A stretch of DNA of 47,436 bases from the NCBI GenBank assembly GCA_023150835.1, contig JAKLKB010000037.1, positions 1 through 47,436 on the forward strand. Reading direction: 5' to 3'. How positions within the stretch are numbered: position 1 is the first letter of the stretch; every line of letters starts with the position of its first letter. This document shows, piece after piece, positions 17,847 through 26,684 of this stretch. Position numbers and translations under genes: made by a program. The stretch is from Myxococcota bacterium (GTDB lineage Bacteria; Myxococcota_C; UBA6777). Below the pieces are notes generated by a model. The model did no database searches and was not told the origin of the DNA. It saw only the letters and a list, made by a program, of their open reading frames with translations.

Positions 17847-20800
17847 CTATACACGGTTAAGCAAGTAATGTTCGCGTTCGATCTTGGCGAGCAGTCGGCG
17901 ATTACCGATCTGTCCGGCCAGATAGCGCGCAGCAACCAGCGCATCATACGCGTCGCGTTTCATTTGCAGCAAACGGAAGATATGCGCAGAGACCAATTTG
18001 CACAACAGGACAACTTCCATCGCTTCCATCTGTTCGCTTAAACGCAAGATCCTGTGCATCTCTTCCAAGACTTCTTCTGCCTCCTGACGGCCTTCTCGCA
18101 AAGACACGATACTCAGATGGCAGCGGATCCACAGCTCCAACAATCGATCGCCCACAAACTGGGCGCGCTGGATGCCTTCTTCGAGATAAAGGCGCGAAGC
18201 CTCCAAGCGATCAAGCTGATAACACAACACCCCCAACCAACTCAACAACTCCCCCTCTGTTCGCTGATCGCCGAGTTCTTGGCTGATCACCAACGCGGCC
18301 TCAAGGGTTTCTTGGGCCTGATCGAACAAACGGCGGTCGCTTTGAAGCTGCCCAAGCAAGGCCATCGCGGTACATTCCATCCGACGATCACCTAGAGAAC
18401 GCGCAAAAGCAGTCGCTTTTTCAAAGCGCACAAGAGAAGCCGGCACATCCCCACCATCCAACTCCAACGTACCCAACTTGCACAGCGCCTCGATCTCGCC
18501 CCGCCGATCGCCTCCTTGGGTCGCGATCTCCAACGATTGCAAGTAGTACGCTTCGGCTTCGGGAAACTCGCCGCGTTGGTGCAACACTTGGCCGATCATA
18601 CCCGACAATCGGCCTTGTTCCCACACCAACTTTCGCGAAACCGCCCACGCAAGAGCCTCGCGATAAGCCTCCAAAGCAGCCCCATAACGCCCTTGCGATC
18701 GATAGATCCGACCCGCTTCCTGCAAAAGATACAGCCGCAGATCTTCTTCGACGGTCTCTTCGGCAAGTGCGGTCTTTACACAAGACAACGCCTCGCGATA
18801 GTTGCCGACTTCTCGCAAGAAAGTGGCTTTCCAACGCAGCAGCGGCGTGACGTCGCTTCCGGTGGGAAGGCTTTGCAGCGCATAATCCGCCATCTCCAAG
18901 CCCTGTCGGTATTGCGCCACCGCTTCCATCAATTCCAGATAAGCAAGATGATAGCGCCACCACCATGCCGAAGCGGGCGCAAACAAGGGCGCGTCGGTAT
19001 GGCGATGAAAAAGCTGTTGACAACGCTCCAGCAACTCCCATGTGCTGCGATGCGCAAAAGCCCGCAGCTGCCGCTCTGCGGCGAGCAACAGAAACCACGC
19101 CGCGTTCAGATCATCCCCCCCCGCCAAGAAGTGATGCCCCAACAGCTCAAAAGCTCCCTCTGTTGCGCTCGAACGCTGCAAAGCATAAGCAACCCCCAGA
19201 TGGTAGCGTTTTCGGGCCTCTTCGCTCAACTGGAGATACACCGCTTCTCGGATGCCCGGGTGATCGAATCGATAGCGCTCGGCTCCTGTGGCCCAATCTT
19301 CGGCGAGGATCTTTTGTTGGATCAACTCGTCCAAAAGCTGCAACAGTTCTTCTTCGGGAAGCCCGGACACTTCCGACAAGATCTCAAACGAGACATCCTG
19401 ATCCAAGACGGCGATCCACTCGCTTAATCCGCGTGCTTGAGTAGACAAGCGCTCAAATCGCCGCGCCAGTCGGTTGCGGATCGCTGTGGGCAAGAGCCCT
19501 CGGGTCACGCCCTCTTCTTCGGCCTCTTTGCCCTCTTGGACCACATAAAACTGCGTGTCTTCTTCGTAGAGCAGCCCTTCTTCGTGCCACGCCTTGACCC
19601 ATTCCTTGACAAAAAAGGGAATGCCTTGGCTCTTGATCATCAACTGCGCCAACGTCGGCGGGGCAGGTGGCAAGCCCACCATCGAAGTCACCATCTCCGA
19701 CACCTGCTCGATCGCAAGCGGCTTGAGATCGTGGATCGAGTACAACTGTTGGGGTGTCAAGCGCACCATCAAGTGATTGAGCGGATGATCCGACCCCACA
19801 TCCTCGCTGCGAAAAGTCCCCAACAACAACAACCGATACGGCGAAGGAGCATGCGCCAAAGACCGCACCAAAAACTCGGTCAGTTCGAGTGAAGTCTCAT
19901 CCGCATACATCAAGTCGTCCAGAAAAAACAGCAACGGCTCGGTTTCCAAAACCCGCGCAATCATCAAGCGCACCGCTTCAAAAAGACCTGCCTTCTCCTC
20001 TTCGGGTCCGCCGCTGTTGGTGGGAGTAAGCGTGACGTCTTCGTTGGAAGGGCGGTTTTCGATGCGTCCTCCGCTGTCCAACAAAGCTTGGGCTTTTTCT
20101 TTTTCTTTGATCTGCCCGATCAACGGGGCTTCCATCATCCGAAACCACAGATCCCCTTCACGCCCCCACAAACGCTGCGGAAGATCCGTATCGCGCAACA
20201 TCAACGAAGTTCGGAGCTGTTCAAAAAGTTCTTGATACGCCGCGTAGGGAGGCGAATCGCTCAAACAACGCACCGTACAACATTCGATCTGCTGTGCGCG
20301 TGCCGAGGCCAAGAACTCGCGTGCAAGGCGCGTTTTGCCCATCCCTGTATGGCCGCTGAGCAACAACAGCGTTCCCGCGCCATGACGCTGGCCCTCCAAG
20401 TGTTCCAAAAAAAGCTGACGCTCTTGTTGGCGGCCCACAAAAGAAGGCTCGGTCACGATCCGCTCACCGCTGGCGGCTTCGATCAACCATCCCGAAGCAT
20501 GGCGGTGTCCCGGCATACAGTCTTCAAGAGCTTGACGCAGATCTTCGGCCCGCTGAAAGCGGTTCGTTGGATCTTTTTCAAGCAGCCGCAAGACGATCTC
20601 TTCAAGACGCGGATCAAGTTGCGGGTTCCAGTTTCGCAACGGTGGTGCAGGCTTGTTCATGTGCATAAAGATCCGACCGATCGGCTCGGCAGAAACAAAC
20701 GGCGGGCGCCCTGTCAACAACTCGTAAAGGATCACACCCAACGCATACAGATCCGAACGGCCATCCACATCCTCGCACAACGCCTGCTCAGGGCTCAGAT

Positions 20801-21374
20801 ACGAAAACGTCCCAAGAATCGAGCGAGACTGCGTCAGATCGCCTCCGCCCAAGCGCTTGGCGATCCCAAAGTCCAGCAACTTCAAACGACCGTCTTGCTT
20901 GACCAACAAGTTCTCAGGCTTGAGATCGCGATGGACGATATTGAAGCTATGGATCCACGCCAGCGCATCGCAGATCTGAAGCATCGTTTGGAGTACAGCC
21001 TCTCGGCGTTCGGGTTGGTTGATATACGCCAACCATGCGGGATCTTGGGGGCTATCGTCGGTGTAGTTTCGCTCCAAAAACCGTTGCCTCAGATGGGCTC
21101 CATTGATGTACTCCATCACAAAATAAAGGCTGTCGTCGTACAGCCCTGATTCGTAGACTTCGACGATATTGGGATGCCGCAAGCGACTCATGGTCATAAA
21201 CTCGCGGCGAAAACGCCGGATTTCCCGTTCGGTCAGCGTCAAAGAAGGCGAAAGCAGCTTGAGTGCGTATTGCCCCCCCGCCTCCATGTCTTCGACGAGG
21301 TACACCACCCCCATCCCACCGCCACCTAGCGACTTCAACACGCGATAATTACCGATCTGCTTCTGCTCGCTCAT
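17847..21374 (-). CDS. Ser/Thr protein kinase fused to AAA ATPase and TPR domains
   Basis: A 1175-residue protein. Residues 10-285 are a complete Hanks-type kinase: glycine loop GGGGMG, Lys39 (YALKLL), HRDLKPEN at 148-155, DFG at 168-170 and SPEQ. About residues 310-600 form an AAA_16/STAND-type ATPase beginning SFVGRQQERQ, with Walker A GHTGMGKT (341-348) and Walker B LLFFLDDL. The C-terminal half (about residues 700-1175) is helical, with TPR units such as GNYREALSCVKTAL and GRYGAALEAYREALA. There is no transmembrane helix. Such proteins are large cytoplasmic signalling switches in which TPRs sense a partner and the ATPase may gate kinase activity. The gene follows another Ser/Thr kinase gene with a 92-bp gap. 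Confidence 0.95.
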   Translation of the reverse strand: MSEQKQIGNYRVLKSLGGGGMGVVYLVEDMEAGGQYALKLLSPSLTLTEREIRRFRREFMTMSRLRHPNIVEVYESGLYDDSLYFVMEYINGAHLRQRFLERNYTDDSPQDPAWLAYINQPERREAVLQTMLQICDALAWIHSFNIVHRDLKPENLLVKQDGRLKLLDFGIAKRLGGGDLTQSRSILGTFSYLSPEQALCEDVDGRSDLYALGVILYELLTGRPPFVSAEPIGRIFMHMNKPAPPLRNWNPQLDPRLEEIVLRLLEKDPTNRFQRAEDLRQALEDCMPGHRHASGWLIEAASGERIVTEPSFVGRQQERQLFLEHLEGQRHGAGTLLLLSGHTGMGKTRLAREFLASARAQQIECCTVRCLSDSPPYAAYQELFEQLRTSLMLRDTDLPQRLWGREGDLWFRMMEAPLIGQIKEKEKAQALLDSGGRIENRPSNEDVTLTPTNSGGPEEEKAGLFEAVRLMIARVLETEPLLFFLDDLMYADETSLELTEFLVRSLAHAPSPYRLLLLGTFRSEDVGSDHPLNHLMVRLTPQQLYSIHDLKPLAIEQVSEMVTSMVGLPPAPPTLAQLMIKSQGIPFFVKEWVKAWHEEGLLYEEDTQFYVVQEGKEAEEEGVTRGLLPTAIRNRLARRFERLSTQARGLSEWIAVLDQDVSFEILSEVSGLPEEELLQLLDELIQQKILAEDWATGAERYRFDHPGIREAVYLQLSEEARKRYHLGVAYALQRSSATEGAFELLGHHFLAGGDDLNAAWFLLLAAERQLRAFAHRSTWELLERCQQLFHRHTDAPLFAPASAWWWRYHLAYLELMEAVAQYRQGLEMADYALQSLPTGSDVTPLLRWKATFLREVGNYREALSCVKTALAEETVEEDLRLYLLQEAGRIYRSQGRYGAALEAYREALAWAVSRKLVWEQGRLSGMIGQVLHQRGEFPEAEAYYLQSLEIATQGGDRRGEIEALCKLGTLELDGGDVPASLVRFEKATAFARSLGDRRMECTAMALLGQLQSDRRLFDQAQETLEAALVISQELGDQRTEGELLSWLGVLCYQLDRLEASRLYLEEGIQRAQFVGDRLLELWIRCHLSIVSLREGRQEAEEVLEEMHRILRLSEQMEAMEVVLLCKLVSAHIFRLLQMKRDAYDALVAARYLAGQIGNRRLLAKIEREHYLLNRV

Positions 21375-21377
21375 CCA

Positions 21378-21476
21378 TCTGCCTATGTGCGGTTGTTCTT
21401 GTAGGCAGACCTATCAAAGGGTCGCCCTGCTGCATATGCAGCACTCGTCCGTCTGCCTGAGTGCGGTTATTCTTGT
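21378..21476. repeat. Direct repeat with 74-bp period plus perfect palindrome
   Basis: A 25-bp sequence beginning TCTGCCTATGTGCGG (21378-21402) recurs at 21452-21476 with three mismatches. The second copy spans the stop codon of the 592-residue kinase gene. Between them, 21428-21443 is a perfect 16-bp palindrome, TGCTGCATATGCAGCA, which could be an operator or an RNA hairpin between the two kinase genes. Confidence 0.75.
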
Positions 21477-23245
21477 GGGGTCGGGCTTGGCGCGATAGAA
21501 CGTTGCGGGGTCTTGTCTTTGTTTTCTCTCCTTCTGTCAGACGGTTCTGTCGGCGAAGGCTGTGCGCCCTCTTTGGTTTTCGTCGGCGGTTCTTCGGACA
21601 AAGGCGCTTCGCTGCGCCCGTTTCCATCGGACAGCCCGCCTCCATCGTGGTGTTCGACAAGGCCGTCAGGTGACGGGCCTTCGCTTGTAGGAACAACAGC
21701 ACCATCCAAAAGCGCGCCACCCTCGGCCATTTGACCAACCTGCGGAGCCGTTGGAACCGTCGGATTCGGTGGTTTGGCAGGTTTCGGCTTTTTCAAGTGC
21801 GGCATCCAATCCACGTCGGTCGCCTTCGACCAGATATGCGTCGCAGCCGCCCAATCCGCATCAGAAACCAGCGGCTCCTCCTCGACGGGTGCCAAAAAGA
21901 CGGCAGCCCCAAACAGCCCCGTCAACACGATCATCCCCAAGCCCACCACATACCACCAACGGCGGCTTCCGAGATCCGCCCACACTTCCGCCCACGAACG
22001 CTTGGGCTCGGGATCAGGGATATGATCGTCGCGTTGGAAACGACGGGCGCGCAACGCTCGCTTTTCCGCCTCAAGGTTTTGGATCTGTGCCGCATCGCGT
22101 TGCACCAACGGATGCTCTCCGCCCGAAGGCTCGCGCAAGGAAACACGTTCTCGGCGCTCGGTTTGTGCAAAGTTCAGCCGATAAGAGCCGATGCCCTCTT
22201 CGACAGGCTCTTCTTTTTTTACCTCGATGGCCTGCTTGACCGTTTCGGGCAACGCGATCCCCTCATCCACGAGACTTTGCACAAACCGATCGCGAAACAC
22301 CAACATCGTTTCCGGTCGGTGTTCAGGGTGTTTTGAGAGGCAATCCGCAAGCAACTCCTCGATCCCCTGAGGATAAGTCCCAATCCCCGCAACTTCTGAC
22401 AAAAAGGGTGGGTCCGTAAAGACGTGTTGACTCATGTACTCTGCGGGATTATCTGCTTTAAACAGCGGTCCCCCCGTCAAGATCTCAAACAGGATCACCG
22501 CCAACGAATAGATATCTGTACGTCGATCCAACGGTGTTCCCACGGCTTGTTCTGGAGAAATATAGCGCGGTGTCCCCACCGTCTTTCCGTGCTGTGTGAT
22601 GGCGTTCACTTTGTCTTGGACGATCTTTCCAACCCCAAAATCCAAGATCTTCAATCGCTCAAAGCCTTGAACGGGCTGCAAAATAAAGATGTTTTCGGGC
22701 TTGAGATCGCGGTGCAACACGCCCTCTTCGTGGGCGTAGTGCATCCCCTCACAGATCTGCACAAAGATGTGGCACAACACATCCAACGGCATCTGCCCTT
22801 GGTAAAGCTGAAGGTACACATCCAAGCCACAGCCATGCAAAAGCTCCATCACAAGGTAAAACCCCAGATCATCCTCAAAACCAAACTCGTACACCGAAAC
22901 GATGTTGGGATGACGCAAGCGCTGGAGGATGCGCGCTTCATGATAAAAACGATCGATGTGCAGACTGTCCATCCGTAGCACTGTTTGGAGGATCTTGACC
23001 GCGACACGTTGCATCCGCTGGTGGTGCGTGGCCTCATAGATCACGCCCATCCCACCTTCCGCAAAACGCCGCTCCATCCGCCACTGCCCGCCCACCAAAC
23101 GCCCTATCAACGGATCTTTGGCCTTTTGTGTGGGCTGGACGGGTGTTGATTCCTCGATGATATAATCTCCAGAAGACGAATACTCCGGGCCTTCAGAGAT
23201 GCCAATGTCGTCGTACGATGGATTTTTTGGGTTGCGTCCGTTCAC
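21467..23245 (-). CDS. Transmembrane Ser/Thr protein kinase
   Basis: A 592-residue protein. A 45-residue disordered N-terminus precedes the Hanks-type kinase domain (about residues 50-320): glycine loop AEGGMG, Lys84 (VAVKIL), HRDLKPEN at 178-185 and DFG at 202-204. A linker leads to one transmembrane helix (about residues 430-452, WWYVVGLGMIVLTGLFGAAVFLA), and a 140-residue Pro/Ser/Glu-rich extracytoplasmic tail without a recognisable sensor domain. The likely role is signal transduction across the inner membrane. It starts 10 bp after the stop of the lipoprotein gene and precedes the larger kinase, so the three form a probable operon. Confidence 0.94.
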   Translation of the reverse strand: MNGRNPKNPSYDDIGISEGPEYSSSGDYIIEESTPVQPTQKAKDPLIGRLVGGQWRMERRFAEGGMGVIYEATHHQRMQRVAVKILQTVLRMDSLHIDRFYHEARILQRLRHPNIVSVYEFGFEDDLGFYLVMELLHGCGLDVYLQLYQGQMPLDVLCHIFVQICEGMHYAHEEGVLHRDLKPENIFILQPVQGFERLKILDFGVGKIVQDKVNAITQHGKTVGTPRYISPEQAVGTPLDRRTDIYSLAVILFEILTGGPLFKADNPAEYMSQHVFTDPPFLSEVAGIGTYPQGIEELLADCLSKHPEHRPETMLVFRDRFVQSLVDEGIALPETVKQAIEVKKEEPVEEGIGSYRLNFAQTERRERVSLREPSGGEHPLVQRDAAQIQNLEAEKRALRARRFQRDDHIPDPEPKRSWAEVWADLGSRRWWYVVGLGMIVLTGLFGAAVFLAPVEEEPLVSDADWAAATHIWSKATDVDWMPHLKKPKPAKPPNPTVPTAPQVGQMAEGGALLDGAVVPTSEGPSPDGLVEHHDGGGLSDGNGRSEAPLSEEPPTKTKEGAQPSPTEPSDRRRENKDKTPQRSIAPSPTPQE

Positions 23246-23255
23246 AAAAAACCTC

Positions 23256-23726
23256 TTATTTTCGCTGTCTAGGGGGTTGTGTGGTTTGGCGTGCCTTCTT
23301 GGGGCTTCGGTTTTGGCGCTTTTGGTGGAGCGCGTGGATCATCGCCCCCGGTCGAAAGGCCCCCTCCAGACGCCGCGCAAAGGAAAGTTCCGCACGTTCA
23401 AGTTCTTGAAGCGAAGACTGGATATCCTTGCGTTCAAACAACCATGTCTCGTAGCGCACAAATTCACCTTGAGCCTTTGCCACTTGCAAGCGACCGTAGG
23501 TGCGCCATGTTGCAAGCAACGCCCGACATTGACGGGTCGAAGCACCGCCGCTTTCGGCAGCTTCACGCACCGAACGACAAGCACGCGGTAGTGACCGCAT
23601 CTCCATACAGATCTTGAGCGCCAACTCCCGACACGGCGATTGGCAACCGCTCAAGGTTGACGCTCCCAACCACAACACCACCCACGCCCATCCGCCAAAA
23701 CGGACCGCGCTTCTTTCCTGCGCCAT
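23256..23726 (-). CDS. Small lipoprotein of unknown function
   Basis: A 156-residue protein with a textbook lipobox, LSGC, at Cys28. The mature part has a Cys-containing helical region (ELALKICMEM, ACRSVREAAE, QCRALLATW) and a basic C-terminus (RQNRSPKKARQ). No family was recognised. It is the first gene of a run with the two kinases; the 10-bp spacing suggests co-transcription. A link to the kinase pathway, for example as an envelope-side partner, is an inference from position alone. Confidence 0.8.
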   Translation of the reverse strand: MAQERSAVRFGGWAWVVLWLGASTLSGCQSPCRELALKICMEMRSLPRACRSVREAAESGGASTRQCRALLATWRTYGRLQVAKAQGEFVRYETWLFERKDIQSSLQELERAELSFARRLEGAFRPGAMIHALHQKRQNRSPKKARQTTQPPRQRK

Positions 23727-23860
23727 CGCACTCTCCTATGCCCCAATGCCGCCAAAACCGATACCCACACAACGCGCCTCGCATCCTAACACCCAAACTG
23801 CCGCCGGTCTAGTCCAATCCTTTCCCATCCTCCCTCGCCTGTCTCCAATGCCTGCGCTCA

Positions 23861-24010
23861 GCCCGCTCCCTCTCCCCTCCAAAGCCCCCACACAACCGAG
23901 CCGATCCCTCGCCCGCTCCCTCTCTCCTCCAAAGCCCCCACACGACCGAGCCGATCCCTCGCCCGCTCCCTCTCTCCTCCAAAGCCCCCACACGACCGAA
24001 CCAATCAATC
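23861..24010. repeat. Three 50-bp tandem repeats in the 23727-24044 gap
   Basis: Units start at 23861, 23911 and 23961 with GCCCGCTCCCTCT and contain CTCCAAAGCCCCCACAC. The second and third are nearly identical until the end; the first differs at a few sites. They occupy about half of a 318-bp gap upstream of the lipoprotein gene and downstream of the small hypothetical gene, both on the minus strand. Nothing else was recognised in the gap. Confidence 0.88.
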
Positions 24011-24044
24011 ACCGCTGCTTCGATCCACACAAGCCTCCCATCCC

Positions 24045-24413
24045 TCAATCCCACGGGCGTTCGTTCGCTTTGATCTCTTGGCGTTCCGCCGCATTTAACC
24101 CCACATGCGTCACCGTATAAGCCGGACATCCCAAGGCTTCGGCGATCTCATGCCCGACCCGCACCAACACATCCTCGGTCTCGCACAATTCGGTGATCAA
24201 GATCAACGCAGGCTCGCCGTCGGGTGCTTCTGTCTTGCTCACCCCAAACGGACGCGCCCACAGATGCAAACGCGCCAAATACGGCTGCCAAAAGGCACGC
24301 GACCGCAAAAATCGCTCCTGTATCAAAACCATCTCTTCTTCCGTACCTTCGGGCAAAAGAAACAAGATCGCTGAAAACATCAACTCTCGCGGATCATTTT
24401 TTCGCAGACTCAT
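24045..24413 (-). CDS. Hypothetical protein
   Basis: About 122 residues from the ATG at 24413 (MSLRKNDPRE); the frame remains open to 24470, but that stretch lies in a tandem repeat. The ribosome-binding site is weak. The product is soluble and mixed alpha/beta, with FSAILFLLPEGTEEEMVLIQ, ALILITELCETEDVLVRVGHEIAEALG and TVTHVGLNAAERQEI as the most protein-like parts. No family was recognised. The gene is bracketed by the 50-bp and 55-bp tandem arrays. Confidence 0.6.
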   Translation of the reverse strand: MSLRKNDPRELMFSAILFLLPEGTEEEMVLIQERFLRSRAFWQPYLARLHLWARPFGVSKTEAPDGEPALILITELCETEDVLVRVGHEIAEALGCPAYTVTHVGLNAAERQEIKANERPWD

Positions 24414-24420
24414 CCGATCT

Positions 24421-24570
24421 CTCGCTTCTACGGCCTCTTCAAACAAGGCCACACCGAACAGGCAACCCACGCTCGCTCGCTTCTTCGGTCTTTACAAACA
24501 AAGCCACACCGAGCAGACCACCTACATATACTCGCTTCTGCGGTCTCTTGAAACGAAGGCCACACCGTTG
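24421..24570. repeat. Three diverged 55-bp tandem repeats in the 24414-24742 gap
   Basis: Units start at 24421, 24476 and 24531, each opening CTCGCTTCT or CTCGCTTCTT and containing AAGCCACACCG or AGGCCACACCG. They have diverged by several bases per unit. The remainder of this 329-bp gap, up to the Nif3-family gene, shows only the leader of that gene. Confidence 0.82.
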
Positions 24571-24742
24571 ACAACCAGCGCACCGTGCGCAACATCCTCT
24601 CCAAAATGCGCGATGATGCAACACACCGCAGCCAAGGGCAAGCCACAACCCAGCCCACCGACCCACACGCCATAGAAGAGGCGTGTGCTGGAGGCTTCGC
24701 TCACGGCCTCCCTACGCGCAAGTCCAACAAGGAGTCTTTCGG

Positions 24743-25507
24743 ATGATCAAACTGCCCGCACTCTGCGAATACCTTGACGGCTTCCTCCAGATCAAAGCCT
24801 TCCGCGATATCGCGCAAAACGGACTCCAAGTCGAAGGAGCCGAAGAGGTCCGACACATCGCCGTCGCTGTCGACGCCCGCCAACAAACATTCCAACAAGC
24901 TGCCGCTTGCGGAGCGCAACTGTTGATCTGCCATCATGGCCTATTTTGGGGGCGCAGCGAACTTCTTTGCGGAACGCACTATCAACGCATCAAAACGCTC
25001 ATCCACAACGATCTCGGACTATACGCCGCCCATCTCCCCCTTGATGCTCATCTTGAAGTCGGCAACAACGCAGTCCTCGCACGCGCTCTCCAACTCCAAG
25101 ATCTCGAACCTTGGGGCGATTACAAAGGACAGACCATCGGCATACGTGGGCATTTGCCTCGCGCCATCAAAACGACAACGTTTGTCGACCGTGTGGCACA
25201 AACACTCCGCCCCTTCGATGGATTTGCCAAGCTCTTTGGCCAAGGCAAGCCCTCCATCCGCGAGATCGCGATCCTCACAGGCGACGCCGCCATGGATATC
25301 CATCAAGCCGCCCAAGACGGGATCGATCTACTGCTCACAGGAGAGACCAACCACGTTGCAGCTGTCATGGCTCACGAACTCCCCACCTATCTGCTTTGTG
25401 GAGGGCACTACGCGACGGAAGTCTGGGGCGTTCGCGCTCTCGCCGATCACCTCAAAGCCCGCTTTGACCTCCACACCACCTTTTTGCATCTCCCCACCCA
25501 AGTCTGA
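24743..25507 (+). CDS. Nif3-like dinuclear metal centre protein
   Basis: The start at 24743 has AAGGAG upstream and gives 254 residues (MIKLPALCEYLDGFL). Conserved Nif3/YbgI/YqfO features are AQNGLQVEG, LLICHHGLFWG (paired His metal ligands), AAHLPLDAH, LLLTGETNH and CGGHYATE near the C-terminus (His and Glu ligands). Family members form hexamers with a two-metal centre; the substrate is uncertain, with a GTP cyclohydrolase I-related role suggested for some. The length of about 250 residues fits the short form without the inserted PII-like domain. The 3' end of the gene is duplicated downstream. Confidence 0.93.
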   Translation: MIKLPALCEYLDGFLQIKAFRDIAQNGLQVEGAEEVRHIAVAVDARQQTFQQAAACGAQLLICHHGLFWGRSELLCGTHYQRIKTLIHNDLGLYAAHLPLDAHLEVGNNAVLARALQLQDLEPWGDYKGQTIGIRGHLPRAIKTTTFVDRVAQTLRPFDGFAKLFGQGKPSIREIAILTGDAAMDIHQAAQDGIDLLLTGETNHVAAVMAHELPTYLLCGGHYATEVWGVRALADHLKARFDLHTTFLHLPTQV

Positions 25508-25579
25508 AACCTCGCTCAACTCTCCGAATATGCGAACGTTTGGGTTCACACCACCTTTTTGTATCTCCTCACCCAAGTC
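25472..25579. repeat. Duplicated 3' end of the Nif3-family gene (75-bp period)
   Basis: A 33-bp sequence at 25472-25504, ending just before the TGA stop, recurs at 25547-25579 with two mismatches (opening CACACCACCTTTTTG). The second copy is entirely intergenic. Confidence 0.85.
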
Positions 25580-25708
25580 CAAAAACCCCAAGGGAATTTC
25601 TTTGACAGGTCATGCGTTCTCCGTCATCCTTGCCACACGACGAGGCCAACCCGACCGCGCCAGTCCCCTGAGAATGCTTGTTTTCCTTTGTTTGAGGAGT
25701 AAAGAACC

Positions 25709-26479
25709 ATGTCATCTTGCGCCGTTTTCTCCAAGTTTCGCGACGATCTTTTTCTTTTGTTTGCCCCGTCCTCCCGAGGCTTCCGTCCTTTTGCACTATT
25801 GGCCTTTTCCGCATTAGCCCCCGTGCTTGCGGGATGTTCTGTGAATGTCAAAGGCATCATGTACATCCACAAAGAACCTGTTGCCCGCTATGTCGCCGAA
25901 CAAAAACCAACGGGCAAAGATGCCCTCGTCAAAGAGAAATTCCAAGAAACCCTCAAAGAAGTCCCTGACGGCGAGCGTATCCTTGGCGGCTTTTGCACCA
26001 ACGAAGAGATCGCCAAAGAGATCGAGATGTTGCGCGGGCTTACACAAGCCTGTCATCGCAAGCTCCAAAAGTACCAACAGGACGGCAGCTACAACGGAAA
26101 CGTCTACGTTGGCCTGCTCGCAGGCACGATCGGCGCGGGCCTTTTGACCATCACTGCTGGCGTCCTCGGCGCAATCAAAGCCTTTGGCACAGATTCCGAA
26201 AACATCGGTGGCTGGTTGGTCTTGGGCTTTGGTGTCCCGACGTTGGCGCTTTCGCTGGCCAACAGCATCGGTGGTTTCAACTACCGCTACCGCGAAAACC
26301 ACCGCCAAGCCACACGCCTCGACAACTTGATGTGGACCATGCGCCTGCGCCTTGGTGTCGAAGTCTGCAACGCCCGAAACGTCGAACGCGCTCGCGTCAA
26401 AGTCGCCAACATCCGGCACATGATGGAGATGACCTGCTCGGAAAACTTTAGCGATGATGGAACCTACCGCCCTCGCTAA
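25709..26479 (+). CDS. Lipoprotein with two membrane helices
   Basis: A 256-residue protein; GAGGAG lies near 25697-25702. A good lipobox, LAGC, places the lipidated residue at Cys43. The mature N-terminal part (about residues 44-125) is hydrophilic and helical. Two hydrophobic helices follow (about residues 131-154, VGLLAGTIGAGLLTITAGVLGAI, and about 166-187, WLVLGFGVPTLALSLANSIGG), then a basic helical tail with two Cys. A lipoprotein with internal membrane helices is unusual. No family was recognised. Confidence 0.8.
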   Translation: MSSCAVFSKFRDDLFLLFAPSSRGFRPFALLAFSALAPVLAGCSVNVKGIMYIHKEPVARYVAEQKPTGKDALVKEKFQETLKEVPDGERILGGFCTNEEIAKEIEMLRGLTQACHRKLQKYQQDGSYNGNVYVGLLAGTIGAGLLTITAGVLGAIKAFGTDSENIGGWLVLGFGVPTLALSLANSIGGFNYRYRENHRQATRLDNLMWTMRLRLGVEVCNARNVERARVKVANIRHMMEMTCSENFSDDGTYRPR

Positions 26480-26487
26480 AACCCCCG

Positions 26488-26584
26488 CCTTCTCACCCCG
26501 ACACTCGCCGCCAACGAGTGCTTAGAACGTGTATGGGCGACACCAACTCACGAACTCCCACCTTCTCGCCCCGACACCCGCCGC
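26488..26584. repeat. Two-copy 24-bp direct repeat (73-bp period)
   Basis: CCTTCTCACCCCGACACTCG and four further bases at 26488-26511 recur at 26561-26584 with two mismatches. It begins nine bases after the stop codon of the preceding lipoprotein gene and lies wholly between genes. Confidence 0.75.
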
Positions 26585-26684
26585 TCGACCTTGCTTTTGC
26601 CATGACCACGATCCTTGACATTTGCTGCAATGGCCCCATAAGAAAGGGGCCTTTGCAATGGCCTTTGACCAAGGAGACGATACG

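Noticed and set aside
23861-24570. Tandem repeats as a possible CRISPR array
   Set aside because: Units are contiguous with no unique spacers, only three units each, and no cas gene is present.
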